DNA of 64,000 nt, taken from assembly GCF_003236175.1 (NCBI RefSeq), contig NZ_QKTW01000011.1:1-64000 (forward strand). The letters are read 5' to 3'. Of this stretch, positions 42,858 to 51,438 are shown in pieces. A program made the position numbers and the translations under genes. The notes beneath the pieces were generated by a model that did not search any database, was not told where the DNA came from, and saw only the letters and a program-made list of their open reading frames with translations. Position 1 is the stretch's first letter; each line of letters starts with the position of its first letter. Source of the stretch: Taibaiella soli. GTDB taxonomy: Bacteria > Bacteroidota > Bacteroidia > Chitinophagales > Chitinophagaceae.

Positions 42858-43187
42858 ATGAAAAGAACAATCATTATCGCAGTCTTCGCCGTTATTGGTT
42901 TGGTAACAACTATGGCAACCGAAACACAAGCTCACCCTCACGGCTGTCGCGGAGGCTTTTTCGCACCACGCCCGAGAGTGGTAGTTAGTTACAACAGTGG
43001 TTACGGTTATGGAGGTGGTTACGGCTATGCCGCGCCGATGCCGGTTCCGGTTCCAGCTCCGGTTTATTACGGTGGCGGTTACTACAATCACTACCACAAT
43101 GGTTACGGCAGAGGCTATAACCGCGGTTATAACAACGGCTACAATAATGGATACAATCGCGGTGGTGGCTATGGCTACCGCCGATAG
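42858..43187 (+). CDS. Secreted Gly/Tyr/Asn-rich repeat protein (third of three)
   Basis: The 109-residue product has a signal peptide (about 1-25, ending TQA), then HPHGCRGGFFAPRP, a YGYGGGYGYAAPMPVPVPAP segment and a C-terminus made of GYNRG/GYNNG repeats. It looks like an intrinsically disordered, glycine-tyrosine matrix type protein. I start it at 42858, giving a clean signal peptide; the frame is open further upstream to 42792 but runs through the promoter. It has its own sigma-54-type promoter and terminator. Confidence 0.72.
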   Translation: MKRTIIIAVFAVIGLVTTMATETQAHPHGCRGGFFAPRPRVVVSYNSGYGYGGGYGYAAPMPVPVPAPVYYGGGYYNHYHNGYGRGYNRGYNNGYNNGYNRGGGYGYRR

Positions 43188-43220
43188 ACACAAAAAATAA
43201 AAATTGGGTAAAACGCAGAG

Positions 43221-43250
43221 ATCCGGACTAGTAATAGTCCGGATTTTTTG
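43221..43250 (+). terminator. Terminator after the third low-complexity gene
   Basis: ATCCGGACTA pairs perfectly with TAGTCCGGAT around GTAA, followed by TTTTTG. Confidence 0.85.
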
Positions 43251-43270
43251 TTTGAGGCATCAAAGACGCG

Positions 43271-43515
43271 AAGTGCAGCGTTCCAGATTCAATCTGGATA
43301 GATTTTTCAGACACGGGTGATCCTTCAGAACACCCGCGCCAGCATGTCCTTTCTTTTGCCTTGAAGCAAAAGAAACAAAAATTCAAGGCTGAAGGAAACT
43401 ACGGCTAAGTGCAGCGTTCCAGATTCAATCTGGATAGATTTTTCAGACACGGGTGACCCTTCGGAACACCCGCGCCAGCATGTCTTACATTTCATTTTTT
43501 AACGCCGTAGTTTCC
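43271..43515. repeat. Duplicated 78-bp palindromic repeat with flanking inverted repeats
   Basis: Bases 43271-43348 and 43407-43484 are 78-bp direct copies that differ at two places. Each contains CCAGATTCAATCTGG and a CGGGTG/CACCCG hairpin. Between them TTCTTTTGC/GCAAAAGAA form a hairpin. The second copy is bracketed by GGAAACTACGGC (43394-43405) and GCCGTAGTTTCC (43504-43515), a perfect inverted pair. No gene is seen; it looks like a REP/MITE-type composite. Confidence 0.75.
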
Positions 43516-43732
43516 TCACGCCGGATGTGTTACGGAAACCAATTTTACTTAAAAATTCAGGGCTGCTTAATAATGAGCAAACCGATGAAATGTGCGACGC
43601 AACTTGGTTTAACCGGAGTAATGCAGCTCGTAACAAAAAAGATCAAAATTTGAAGTTTTGCCGGGAGCACGGCGACGCCACGGCACAACACATGTGCACT
43701 CAACTGACCACATACGCTTTTGACTTCAAAAA
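43516..43732. other. Gene-free stretch
   Basis: I see no supported gene. GTGCGACGCAAC at 43591-43602 is shared with the rpoA leader (near 8240), so part of this is dispersed repeat. A C-rich segment (GCCGGGAGCACGGCGACGCC) may be another repeat piece. Confidence 0.5.
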
Positions 43733-44275
43733 TTATTTCTCAATTGCGCTGATCACATCTGGATCAGAAGGTTTGGTGGCAGATGAAAAAATTGCAACCA
43801 GCTCCCCTTTTTCGTTGATGAGATATTTCTGGAAATTCCATTTTACGGAACTGCTCTTGTAATGATTGTAATCTTTATTAGTGAGCCATTGATAAACGGG
43901 TGCCATATCACGACCTTTTACCGAAATTTTTGCTGCCATCGGAAAACTCACACCATAATTTTTTTCGCAGAAAGAATTGATTTCGTCGTTAGATCCTGGC
44001 TCTTGCCAAAGGAAATTATTAGACGGGAAACCAACAATCACCAATTTGTCTTTGTATTTCTCGTAGAGCGCTTCCAGATCTTTGTATTGCGGCGTAAAAC
44101 CACATTTGGATGCGGTATTTACGATCAGTATTTTTTTCCCTTTAAACTGCGAAAAATCGATTGTATTTCCGGTAAGACCGGCCACTTTAAAATCATAGAT
44201 GGAAGTCGGAACATCACCTTTTGGCGCTGGCGCAAAGAAGAGAAATTTAAAGAATAACATCATGCTCAGCATCAT
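43733..44275 (-). CDS. Glutathione peroxidase-like thiol peroxidase
   Basis: The 180-residue protein has an N-terminal hydrophobic segment (MMLSMMLFFKFLFFAPAP), which may be a signal or anchor. The peroxidase domain carries the catalytic Cys motif NTASKCGFTPQY (about 53-64), the Gln/Trp-type partners FPSNNFLWQEPG (about 83-94) and SVKWNFQKYLI (about 143-153). It reduces peroxides, in bacteria usually with thioredoxin. It lacks selenocysteine. Its -7 box lies at 44325-44332. Confidence 0.9.
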   Translation of the reverse strand: MMLSMMLFFKFLFFAPAPKGDVPTSIYDFKVAGLTGNTIDFSQFKGKKILIVNTASKCGFTPQYKDLEALYEKYKDKLVIVGFPSNNFLWQEPGSNDEINSFCEKNYGVSFPMAAKISVKGRDMAPVYQWLTNKDYNHYKSSSVKWNFQKYLINEKGELVAIFSSATKPSDPDVISAIEK

Positions 44276-44324
44276 AATACATAGATTTTTCGTGGATAAA
44301 CGCCGGAAATAATGTTCCGCAACA

Positions 44325-44332
44325 CAAACCTA
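44325..44332 (-). promoter_or_regulatory. -7 box of the glutathione peroxidase gene
   Basis: TAGGTTTG on the minus strand matches TAnnTTTG, 50 bases before the ATG at 44275. Confidence 0.55.
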
Positions 44333-44379
44333 AGGATATTTGACATACAACAGAATTGCCTCCGTTACCCGAGAAGTGT

Positions 44380-44387
44380 TATTTTTG
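44380..44387 (+). promoter_or_regulatory. -7 box of the Ig-like lipoprotein operon
   Basis: TATTTTTG matches TAnnTTTG and ends seven bases before the ATG at 44395, implying an almost leaderless mRNA; it fixes the start of that gene. Confidence 0.6.
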
Positions 44388-44394
44388 GTCGCAA

Positions 44395-45858
44395 ATGACG
44401 GCATCCCTTACTCGATTATTTTTATTTTCCCTGATAATATGCCTTGTTGCAGGCTGTGCCAACATCGTTCCACCAACAGGTGGGAAGAAGGACGTGACAC
44501 CGCCCAAACTCGTGGAAATTACACCAGCAGATTCTCAGCGCCACCAAAAAGTGAGCAAAATAGTGATGCGGTTTGATGAATACGTTACTGTTTCCGATAT
44601 CAGTACTCAGGTTCATATTTCTCCGCTGATTGATGTACCGCTGAAAGTGGTGGGTGCATACAAACATGTGACAGTCTCCATTCCGGATTCACTGCTGGAA
44701 GAAAATACCACGTACCGCATTTCATTCGGCAATGCTATTAAAGATCTGCACGAAGGCAATCCTTTTGCCAATTATGTGTATTCATTTACTACCGGCGATT
44801 ATTTCGACTCGCTGAAAATTCGCGGTAAAGTTTTCGATGCCTCTACTGGTCTCCCCGACTCGTCTGCCACTATTATGCTATATCTGGCCAGTACAAATGA
44901 CAGCGCCATAGCAAGAAAAAAACCGATGTATGTAAATAAGGTAAACGGTGACGGCAGTTTTGAAATCAGTGGTCTTCCTGAAAAAAGCTTTCGTATTTAT
45001 GCCGTGCGTGATAAAAACGGTAACCTGATTTATGATGGTATCAGCCAGGGCGAATGGGTCGGTTTTGCCAATGCCCCTGTGACACCGCAGGCAGATTCTG
45101 TAAAAAGTATTGAACTGCGCACCTTTCCAGAAGGAAAAGATACAACTAAAGCCGCGCAGCCTGGCGGCTTAGCACGAAAGAGTGTTGAAAGAGCTAAAGA
45201 AGAAAATAAGACCAAGGAAGGCTTTAGTTATATCGTGGCAGTCGATACAAATGATGTACGCAAACGAACTGCTGAGATCACGAAACCGATCACTGTAACA
45301 TTCAACAAAGCGCCTGAAAGTATTTTGCATGAAAAGATCTTCCTTTCTTATGACAGTTCTGGTGTAGCAGTAGAATCACCGACGACGGTTGATTTTGATA
45401 CCGCGACGCATAAAATCATGCAGATCCATACTAACTGGAAAGAAAACTCGGTATACACACTGCGCCTGATTAAAGGTTTTGCCAAAGACAGTGCAGGTGC
45501 TGATGTCATGCCTTCTAAGTATGTATTCCGCTCTAAAAGAGATGATGATTATGGTATACTGGATATTCACCTGCCAACGAAGTACTATGGCAATGGCTAT
45601 GTACTGCAAGTAATGTTTAACGCAAAGGATACGATTTATCAGAAGCCGGTATTGGATACGATGGTTCATTTACCGCGCCTGACACCTGGTACATACACAT
45701 TCTCCGTGATTGTTGACTCAAACAAAAATGGTATATGGGACAGCGGTGATCTTTTCGGCAAAAAACAACCGGAACTGGTCATTCCATATAACAGCAATGT
45801 AACCTTGAAACCGGGCTGGCAGAACATTATCGATTTTGACGAGAAAAAACGGAAATAA
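44395..45858 (+). CDS. Ig-like domain lipoprotein (SbsA Ig-like / Big_5 type)
   Basis: The 487-residue protein has a lipoprotein signal (FSLIICLVAGC, Cys near 22) followed by ANIVPPTGGKKDVTPPKLVE. An Ig-like domain (about 35-140: SKIVMRFDEYVTVSDI, NTTYRISFGNAIKDLHEGNP, YVYSFTTG) is followed by a carboxypeptidase-regulatory-like module (about 145-250), a second Ig-like stretch and a final beta domain with SVIVDSNKNGIWDSGDLFG. It is probably an outer-membrane surface lipoprotein. The S9 peptidase gene follows after 35 bases, likely in one operon. Confidence 0.82.
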   Translation: MTASLTRLFLFSLIICLVAGCANIVPPTGGKKDVTPPKLVEITPADSQRHQKVSKIVMRFDEYVTVSDISTQVHISPLIDVPLKVVGAYKHVTVSIPDSLLEENTTYRISFGNAIKDLHEGNPFANYVYSFTTGDYFDSLKIRGKVFDASTGLPDSSATIMLYLASTNDSAIARKKPMYVNKVNGDGSFEISGLPEKSFRIYAVRDKNGNLIYDGISQGEWVGFANAPVTPQADSVKSIELRTFPEGKDTTKAAQPGGLARKSVERAKEENKTKEGFSYIVAVDTNDVRKRTAEITKPITVTFNKAPESILHEKIFLSYDSSGVAVESPTTVDFDTATHKIMQIHTNWKENSVYTLRLIKGFAKDSAGADVMPSKYVFRSKRDDDYGILDIHLPTKYYGNGYVLQVMFNAKDTIYQKPVLDTMVHLPRLTPGTYTFSVIVDSNKNGIWDSGDLFGKKQPELVIPYNSNVTLKPGWQNIIDFDEKKRK

Positions 45859-45893
45859 CGACCACAACTAAACATTTTTCAAATAAAAGATAC

Positions 45894-47930
45894 ATGAAAC
45901 GCATCTTTATTCCAATCCTGCTCGCTGGCGCATTGCAAGCTACTGCACAGGATCACATGACTCCAGAACTGCTCTGGTCGCTCAAAAAAGTGAATGCCGA
46001 CGGTATGACTGCCAGCGGAAATTCCGTGTACTATAACGTAAGACAAACAGACGTTACGACTGAAAAAAGCAGCACGAAAAGATATTTGCTGAATGTCGCA
46101 GACGGCAACCGCAAAGAATGGCAAATGCCGGAAGGCAAAATGATCATTCAGCGCGATGCAAACGGATGGTATGCTACGGATGACAAAAGCCTCTACCATA
46201 GCACTGATAAGGGCAAAACATGGAAGGAAATTTTCGGCGGACTGGAAAATGTAGACAACGTACGTGTATCTCCGGACGGAAAATATATTGCGTTTTCGAA
46301 AGAAGTGCTGGTAAAACCAATGATGGGCACGGATCTTTATCCTGAACTGAAAAAAACTACAGCACAGGTCTACACAGATCTGAACTACCGTCACTGGGAT
46401 ACCTGGGAAGATGGTAAATTCTCCCACATTTTTGTAGCACCAATCAGCGGCGGCGCAGCAAAAGACATCATGGCCGATGAACCATACGATTCGCCACAGA
46501 AGCCATTTGGCGGCGCGGAAGATTTTGTATGGAATCCGGACAGTAAAGGTGTGGTTTACGTTTGTAAAAAGAAATTTGGCAAAGCGTATGCTACGAGCAC
46601 CAACACTGATCTTTATTATTATGAACTGAAAGCAGGCAGCACCACCAACTGGACTCCGAACATGATGGGTTATGATACGAACCCGGTTTTCAGCCCAGAT
46701 GGTAAGCGCGTTGCATGGACGAGCATGGCACATGATGGTTACGAAAGTGACAAGAATGACATCTACGTTATGCAATTAGGCAAAGGCGGTAAAACAGACG
46801 TGCAGAAGCTCAATATGACTGCGGGTTGGGACGGCACTGTAGGTGGATTTACATGGGATAATACCGGTAACAATATCTATTTCACAGCTCCGGTAAAAGG
46901 TACTGAACAACTCTTCTCTATAAAAGTTCCTGCCAACCTGATGGTACGTATGATGCCGGTTCCGGTACAGGTTACGAACGGTCAGTTTGACGTAAATGGT
47001 ATTGTAGGCGAAGCTGCCAATCATGAAGTGGTGGTAACCCGTTGCGACATGAACCACGCTAACGAACTGTATGCCGTAAACACTGCTAATGGCAATATGC
47101 GCGCACTCACTCATGAAAATGACGAAGCGTACAGCAAAATAACACCAAGCGAAACAAAACTGCGTATGGTACGCACTACCGATGGCCAGGAAATGGGCGT
47201 ATGGGTTGTGTATCCGCCAAATTTTGATCCGGCGAAGAAATATCCAACACTGCTTTATTGCCAGGGTGGACCACAATCTGCACTCACACAGTTTTACAGC
47301 TTCCGTTGGAATTTCCAGCTGATGGCTGCACAAGGTTATATCATTGTAGCGCCAAATCGTCGTGGTATGCCAGGTTGGGGTGTAAAATGGAATGAAGCGA
47401 TCAGCAAAGACTGGGGCGGCCAACCGATGAAAGACTACCTCGCTGCTATCGATGATGTTTCGAAAGAAAGCTATGTAGATAAAGATCGTCTGGGTTGTGT
47501 AGGCGCCAGCTATGGTGGTTACAGCGTATACATGCTCGCAGGTATGCACGAAAACCGTTTCAAAACATTTATCGCACACGATGGTTTGTTTGATCTGAGA
47601 AGCTGGTATGGCAACACGGAAGAACTGTGGTTTGCCAACTGGGATATCGGCGGTCCATACTGGAATAATTCTGCAACTAAAAGCTACGAAGATTTTAACC
47701 CGAGCAATTTTGTTGCAAAATGGAATGCACCAATCATGATCATTCAGGGCGGTATTGATTACCGCGTTCCGATCGAGCAAGGTCTTGGCGCTTTCCAGGC
47801 GGCTCAGCTGCGCGGCATTAAGAGCAAACTGCTTTACCTGCCAAACGAAAACCACTGGGTATTGCATCCGCAAAACGGTTTAGTGTGGCAGAAAGAGTTT
47901 TTCAAATGGCTGGATGAAACGTTGAAATAA
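45894..47930 (+). CDS. S9-family serine peptidase (prolyl oligopeptidase/DPP type), secreted
   Basis: The 678-residue protein has a signal peptide (about 1-19, ending TAQ). A beta-propeller region (about 25-400) with repeated VSPDGKYIAFSK, NPVFSPDGKRVAWTS and GGFTWDNTGNNIYF-type blades is followed by an alpha/beta hydrolase domain (about 415-678). The nucleophile lies in GCVGASYGGYSVYMLAGM (Ser about 544), with Asp near GGIDYRVP and His in NENHWV. It should cleave short peptides in the periplasm or outside, probably after Pro or as an acylaminoacyl peptidase. Confidence 0.92.
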   Translation: MKRIFIPILLAGALQATAQDHMTPELLWSLKKVNADGMTASGNSVYYNVRQTDVTTEKSSTKRYLLNVADGNRKEWQMPEGKMIIQRDANGWYATDDKSLYHSTDKGKTWKEIFGGLENVDNVRVSPDGKYIAFSKEVLVKPMMGTDLYPELKKTTAQVYTDLNYRHWDTWEDGKFSHIFVAPISGGAAKDIMADEPYDSPQKPFGGAEDFVWNPDSKGVVYVCKKKFGKAYATSTNTDLYYYELKAGSTTNWTPNMMGYDTNPVFSPDGKRVAWTSMAHDGYESDKNDIYVMQLGKGGKTDVQKLNMTAGWDGTVGGFTWDNTGNNIYFTAPVKGTEQLFSIKVPANLMVRMMPVPVQVTNGQFDVNGIVGEAANHEVVVTRCDMNHANELYAVNTANGNMRALTHENDEAYSKITPSETKLRMVRTTDGQEMGVWVVYPPNFDPAKKYPTLLYCQGGPQSALTQFYSFRWNFQLMAAQGYIIVAPNRRGMPGWGVKWNEAISKDWGGQPMKDYLAAIDDVSKESYVDKDRLGCVGASYGGYSVYMLAGMHENRFKTFIAHDGLFDLRSWYGNTEELWFANWDIGGPYWNNSATKSYEDFNPSNFVAKWNAPIMIIQGGIDYRVPIEQGLGAFQAAQLRGIKSKLLYLPNENHWVLHPQNGLVWQKEFFKWLDETLK

Positions 47931-48010
47931 TACTGATTTGTGAGTAGTGAGTTGTCAGTTGTGAAAGGTTAACTTAAAACAACGCAACATACTTTCAACG
48001 ATAAATAAAA

Positions 48011-48044
48011 AATAAGCGCGACGGTCGTCGCGCTTATTTTTTTT
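48011..48044 (+). terminator. Terminator after the S9 peptidase
   Basis: AATAAGCGCGAC pairs with GTCGCGCTTATT, then a run of eight T. Confidence 0.85.
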
Positions 48045-48045
48045 A

Positions 48046-48062
48046 AAAACATCAGATGTTTT
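48046..48062. repeat. Recurrent palindrome (CATCAGATG core)
   Basis: AAAACATCAGATGTTTT is a perfect 17-bp palindrome with one central base. The same core occurs at 6173-6187, 51330-51344, 52036-52050 and 52511-52521. Confidence 0.7.
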
Positions 48063-48147
48063 AATCAATTCAATTTAACCGGGATCAGACATCAAAAATC
48101 CAACAACTGCATTTTCTATTTTTTGGCACATTAAAGAATCAACATGC

Positions 48148-48174
48148 AAAAGGCCATCAATATGACGGCCTTTT
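48148..48174. terminator. Bidirectional terminator
   Basis: AAAAGGCC pairs with GGCCTTTT, extended by TCA/TGA with one mismatch. It closes the T9SS gene at 48205 on the minus strand and backs up the previous terminator on the plus strand. Confidence 0.7.
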
Positions 48175-48204
48175 CTTTATTTCTCAACAGAACAATAACT
48201 GTTA

Positions 48205-49542
48205 TTATTTTACCACTGTGAATACTTGACTTGCAGCAGTATTTTTACCTTTTACCTGAAGAATGTAATTGCCTGAGCTAAATGACTGCAAAGGCACCAT
48301 CCGGTGCAAACTAGCGCCAGCCGCATCATACCATCTCATCATCAATACACCATTCATGTTATAAATAACAACTTCTGTTTTCTCCGGAACATCGTATACT
48401 ATATCAATCGTAATAAAAGATGCTGCAGGATTTGGAGAAAGTGCCAGCGCAATTTTATTGACCGTTGTTGTTGCTACAGATGTTGGCGTAGTGTTTGTTG
48501 TATAATTTTCGTAATAGTACCTTGATCTAAAAGTAGCAGCACCCACCTGCGGAATTTCCCATTGCCCCGTTCCATAGTTGGCAAATGTGTCTGTATAAAC
48601 AAGTTGCTGACTAGTATTATATTGATTTCTTCTTAAACCAAGATCAGACCACGGGTTTTGTGTGGAGACCCTGGTTTTAACCCTTCTATATACCCAATTC
48701 TGATCATAAATCAGCGAATCGTAGCTGTAAGAATTCCAATAAGGATGCGTATTATAAGCGGAAAAGAGCTGTATCAGCTTATTATTCGCATTGTACAAAG
48801 CACTATCTACGTTCTGCAGAAAATAGTCGCCATTAGCCCAGGTCTCATAATGGAATTTTCTTGTCAGTAAATTTCCCGTGTATTCGCTAGTATCTGCGCT
48901 CTTGGTTATCCAGTTAGCTCCGTACTCTGCATAAGTACCTGTAAGCAGGGCATTATTTGCAGTATAACTATACACCCATCTGTTGCTATATTGCCAACTA
49001 ATGCCGTCGTACGTATTTGTATACGCACTCAATACATTGTTGTTTGCATCGTAAGTATAGTTAATCCGGTTGGTCGGCTGAAAAGCACCGTTGTTCCAAT
49101 TAAACTGATAATCGACACTTACATTATTGTTGCTATCATAGCCGAGAGAATCTTTGCGCATGTTGAACCATTGCGCCGCGAGGAAAAACTGCGCAATTGC
49201 CACAACTTTCCGGTTAGATGCATCGTAAGTCATCAGCGTACGGTCGACTCCTTCCCAGGAACCATTATTCAGTTGATAATTACCGTCCTCGAGAATGTTG
49301 CGGTTTCCATCAAAAACACGTTTGTGGAGCAAGTAGCCAGTATCAGGACTGTTGCCAAACACCTGCTTCGTGATGGTGCTGTCAAATACATCAGTGGGTG
49401 TAGAATAATAATAAATCGTTGTATCCCAGATCTGAGTAGAATTGACAAAAGTGTCTGAGGACGAAATAATACGGGACGCCGTCTGCGCAAATGCTGCTGT
49501 ACCAAACAGCAGCAGAAAGGGCATAAGTAGGGCTTTTCTCAT
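48205..49542 (-). CDS. T9SS-exported protein with YD/RHS-like repeats
   Basis: The 445-residue protein has a signal peptide (about 1-19, ending AAFAQ). A repeat region (about 80-340) in which tyrosine-rich units such as LMTYDASNRKVVAIAQ, INYTYDANNNVLSAYTN, WVYSYTANNALLTGTY and DSALYNANNKLIQLF recall YD repeats is followed by a type A sorting domain (about 360-445: LALSPNPAASFITIDI, GNYILQVKGKN). It is probably a beta-rich surface protein; function unknown. Confidence 0.8.
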   Translation of the reverse strand: MRKALLMPFLLLFGTAAFAQTASRIISSSDTFVNSTQIWDTTIYYYSTPTDVFDSTITKQVFGNSPDTGYLLHKRVFDGNRNILEDGNYQLNNGSWEGVDRTLMTYDASNRKVVAIAQFFLAAQWFNMRKDSLGYDSNNNVSVDYQFNWNNGAFQPTNRINYTYDANNNVLSAYTNTYDGISWQYSNRWVYSYTANNALLTGTYAEYGANWITKSADTSEYTGNLLTRKFHYETWANGDYFLQNVDSALYNANNKLIQLFSAYNTHPYWNSYSYDSLIYDQNWVYRRVKTRVSTQNPWSDLGLRRNQYNTSQQLVYTDTFANYGTGQWEIPQVGAATFRSRYYYENYTTNTTPTSVATTTVNKIALALSPNPAASFITIDIVYDVPEKTEVVIYNMNGVLMMRWYDAAGASLHRMVPLQSFSSGNYILQVKGKNTAASQVFTVVK

Positions 49543-49625
49543 AACCTATAAAAAATTGAACCGCAAAACTAATGAAAAAGCCAGGCTTGCACTAACAACA
49601 TTTTTAAAATTTTCTGCATCCATCG

Positions 49626-49633
49626 TACCTTTA
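49626..49633 (+). promoter_or_regulatory. Probable -7 box before the SRPBCC gene
   Basis: TACCTTTA differs from TAnnTTTG only at the last base, 28 bases before the ATG at 49662. Confidence 0.35.
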
Positions 49634-49661
49634 GAGAAGTCAACTTTTAATTTATACCATC

Positions 49662-50102
49662 ATGAAAAGTGAATTTGCAGCTCAGGTTACCATTCATATC
49701 GACGCCAACCCAGAAGCAGTTTGGGACGCGCTTGTCAATCCGGCTATGATCAAGCAATATTTCTTTGGCACTGATGCTATATCAGATTGGCGGGAAGGAA
49801 GCACACTGCAATTCAAAGGCGAGTATGAAGGCAAAGAATATCTGGACAAAGGTGTTATAATAAAGTACGACAAACCAAAAATACTCCAGTACACCTACCT
49901 GAGTTCCATGTCAGGCAAAGAAGACAAGCCGGAAAACTACGCACTGATTACCTATGCGCTGACGCCAGACGGGAATAATACAAAACTCGATATCACCCAG
50001 GATAATATCCCAACTGCAACGGAGCAAGAACACAGCCTGAAAAATTGGTCTGATGTTTCCAAACACATCAAACAGCTCGTAGAAAATACGCCGGCAGCAT
50101 AA
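49662..50102 (+). CDS. SRPBCC/AHSA1-type protein
   Basis: The 146-residue protein has the START-like fold of activators of Hsp90 ATPase homologue 1: IHIDANPEAVWDALVNPAMI (about 12-31), KQYFFGTDAISDWREGSTLQ and the C-terminal helix ending HSLKNWSDVSKHIKQLVENT. Members bind hydrophobic ligands; the role is unknown. It probably forms an operon with the YdeI and FMN-reductase genes (39 and 44 base gaps). Confidence 0.88.
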   Translation: MKSEFAAQVTIHIDANPEAVWDALVNPAMIKQYFFGTDAISDWREGSTLQFKGEYEGKEYLDKGVIIKYDKPKILQYTYLSSMSGKEDKPENYALITYALTPDGNNTKLDITQDNIPTATEQEHSLKNWSDVSKHIKQLVENTPAA

Positions 50103-50141
50103 ACTACACAGATAAGCAACTTTACAACTCAGCAATAAAAC

Positions 50142-50729
50142 ATGGAGCCTATTTTTTTCGAATCACCTGCCGCTTTTCGTAAATGGCTGGATAAAAATCA
50201 CGCTAAAGAAACTGAAGTACTGGTCGGTTTTCATAAAACAAAAACAGGAAAGCCAACTATCACCTGGCCGGAATCAGTCGACCAGGCACTTTGCTTTGGC
50301 TGGATAGATGGCGTCCGGAAATCAATAGACGAACACAGCTACACCATTCGTTTTACACCACGTAAGACAACCAGCATCTGGAGTGCCATCAACATAAAAA
50401 AAGTAGAAGACCTAACAACAAAAGGCCTGATGAAACCTGCCGGACTGGAAGCCTTCAAGCACCGGAAAGAACATAAATCAAAGATCTACTCCTTTGAGCA
50501 GGACCGGGAAAAGATAAAACTGGAACCCGCGCAGGAGCAAAAATTTAGGTCCAATAAAAAAGCCTGGAAATTCTTCACGGAACAATCGCCATCTTACCAA
50601 CGAACAGCCACATGGGTGGTGATCAGCGCCAAACAGGAAGCCACCCGTGAAAAACGGCTCGATGCGCTCATTGCAGATTCCGAGGCAGGATTGTTACTAA
50701 AACAGCTTAGGAGACCTGAGAAAAAATAA
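50142..50729 (+). CDS. YdeI/OmpD-associated family protein
   Basis: The 195-residue protein carries the family signature FESPAAFRKWLDKNHAKETE (about 6-25), ITWPESVDQALCFGWIDGVR (about 40-59) and YTIRFTPRKTTSIWSAINIK (about 67-86). The C-terminal half ends in RLDALIADSEAGLLLKQL. Family members are linked to stress or bacteriocin tolerance by annotation only. Middle gene of a probable three-gene operon. Confidence 0.88.
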   Translation: MEPIFFESPAAFRKWLDKNHAKETEVLVGFHKTKTGKPTITWPESVDQALCFGWIDGVRKSIDEHSYTIRFTPRKTTSIWSAINIKKVEDLTTKGLMKPAGLEAFKHRKEHKSKIYSFEQDREKIKLEPAQEQKFRSNKKAWKFFTEQSPSYQRTATWVVISAKQEATREKRLDALIADSEAGLLLKQLRRPEKK

Positions 50730-50773
50730 TTATATTCAGGTTCTTTATCATTAACGAAGTCAACGCTACGAAA

Positions 50774-51331
50774 ATGTCCAAAAACCTGCTTGCAATCTCC
50801 GGCAGTATTCGCGCTCATTCGGCGAATACCTCAGTTTTAAAATCCTTGCAAACCTTTGCTCCGGAAGATATCTACATACATCTCTACGAAGGCATTGACC
50901 AATTTCCACACTTCAATCCGGACATCACGGATGTTGCACAGCTGAAACCGGTAAATGATTTCAGAGATCAGTTACGCAAAGCAGACGGTATTATTATCTG
51001 TACGCCAGAATATGCATTCGGACTGCCGGGTGTATTGAAAAATGCGTTGGACTGGCTCGTTTCGTCAGGTGAATTTACAGACAAGCCCACTGCTACAATC
51101 AGCGCTTCACCACTGGTAACCGGCGCCGACAAGGCACATGCGCAGCTCATTCAAACTTTAAAAGTAATGGGCGCTAAAATTCCAGCGGGTGCATCACTCA
51201 CTATTCCAACTATTCTTAAAAAACTAGACGACCACGGCCGCGTAAACGACCAATCGACGATTGATGATCTGACAGACCTGATCGATACTTTAGTGGAACA
51301 AATGAACCAGCCTGTTTCTTACGAATTATAA
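50774..51331 (+). CDS. NAD(P)H-dependent FMN reductase
   Basis: The 185-residue flavodoxin-like protein opens with LLAISGSIRAHSANTSVLKS (about 5-24), the FMN phosphate-binding loop, and contains IIICTPEYAFGLPGVLKNAL DWL split around residues 75-97 and a GADKAHAQ segment. This is the NADPH-dependent FMN reductase family, used for quinone or azo reduction and flavin supply. Its stop codon overlaps a CATCAGATG palindrome. Confidence 0.9.
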   Translation: MSKNLLAISGSIRAHSANTSVLKSLQTFAPEDIYIHLYEGIDQFPHFNPDITDVAQLKPVNDFRDQLRKADGIIICTPEYAFGLPGVLKNALDWLVSSGEFTDKPTATISASPLVTGADKAHAQLIQTLKVMGAKIPAGASLTIPTILKKLDDHGRVNDQSTIDDLTDLIDTLVEQMNQPVSYEL

Positions 51332-51358
51332 ACATCAGATGTTTTATACTGAAGAGCA

Positions 51359-51427
51359 GTAAAATTGTAAAGCTTTGAAGCAGTGTCAGCGTAAAATCCA
51401 GACAACTTCAAAGCTTTACAATTTTAC
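51359..51427. terminator. Perfect 22-bp inverted repeat between converging genes
   Basis: Bases 51359-51380 are exactly complementary in reverse to 51406-51427, with a 25-base spacer. The arms contain AATTGTAAAGCTTTGAAG. It lies between the FMN reductase gene (+) and a membrane gene (-), so it probably terminates both. Related AAATTGTAAAGTTGTGAAG sequence occurs at 63914-63932. Confidence 0.6.
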
Positions 51428-51438
51428 ACCTTCGCTTT

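Noticed and set aside
43527-43862. 111-residue frame on the plus strand
   Set aside because: It overlaps the 3' end of the glutathione peroxidase gene on the other strand, begins in repeat sequence and shows no domain.
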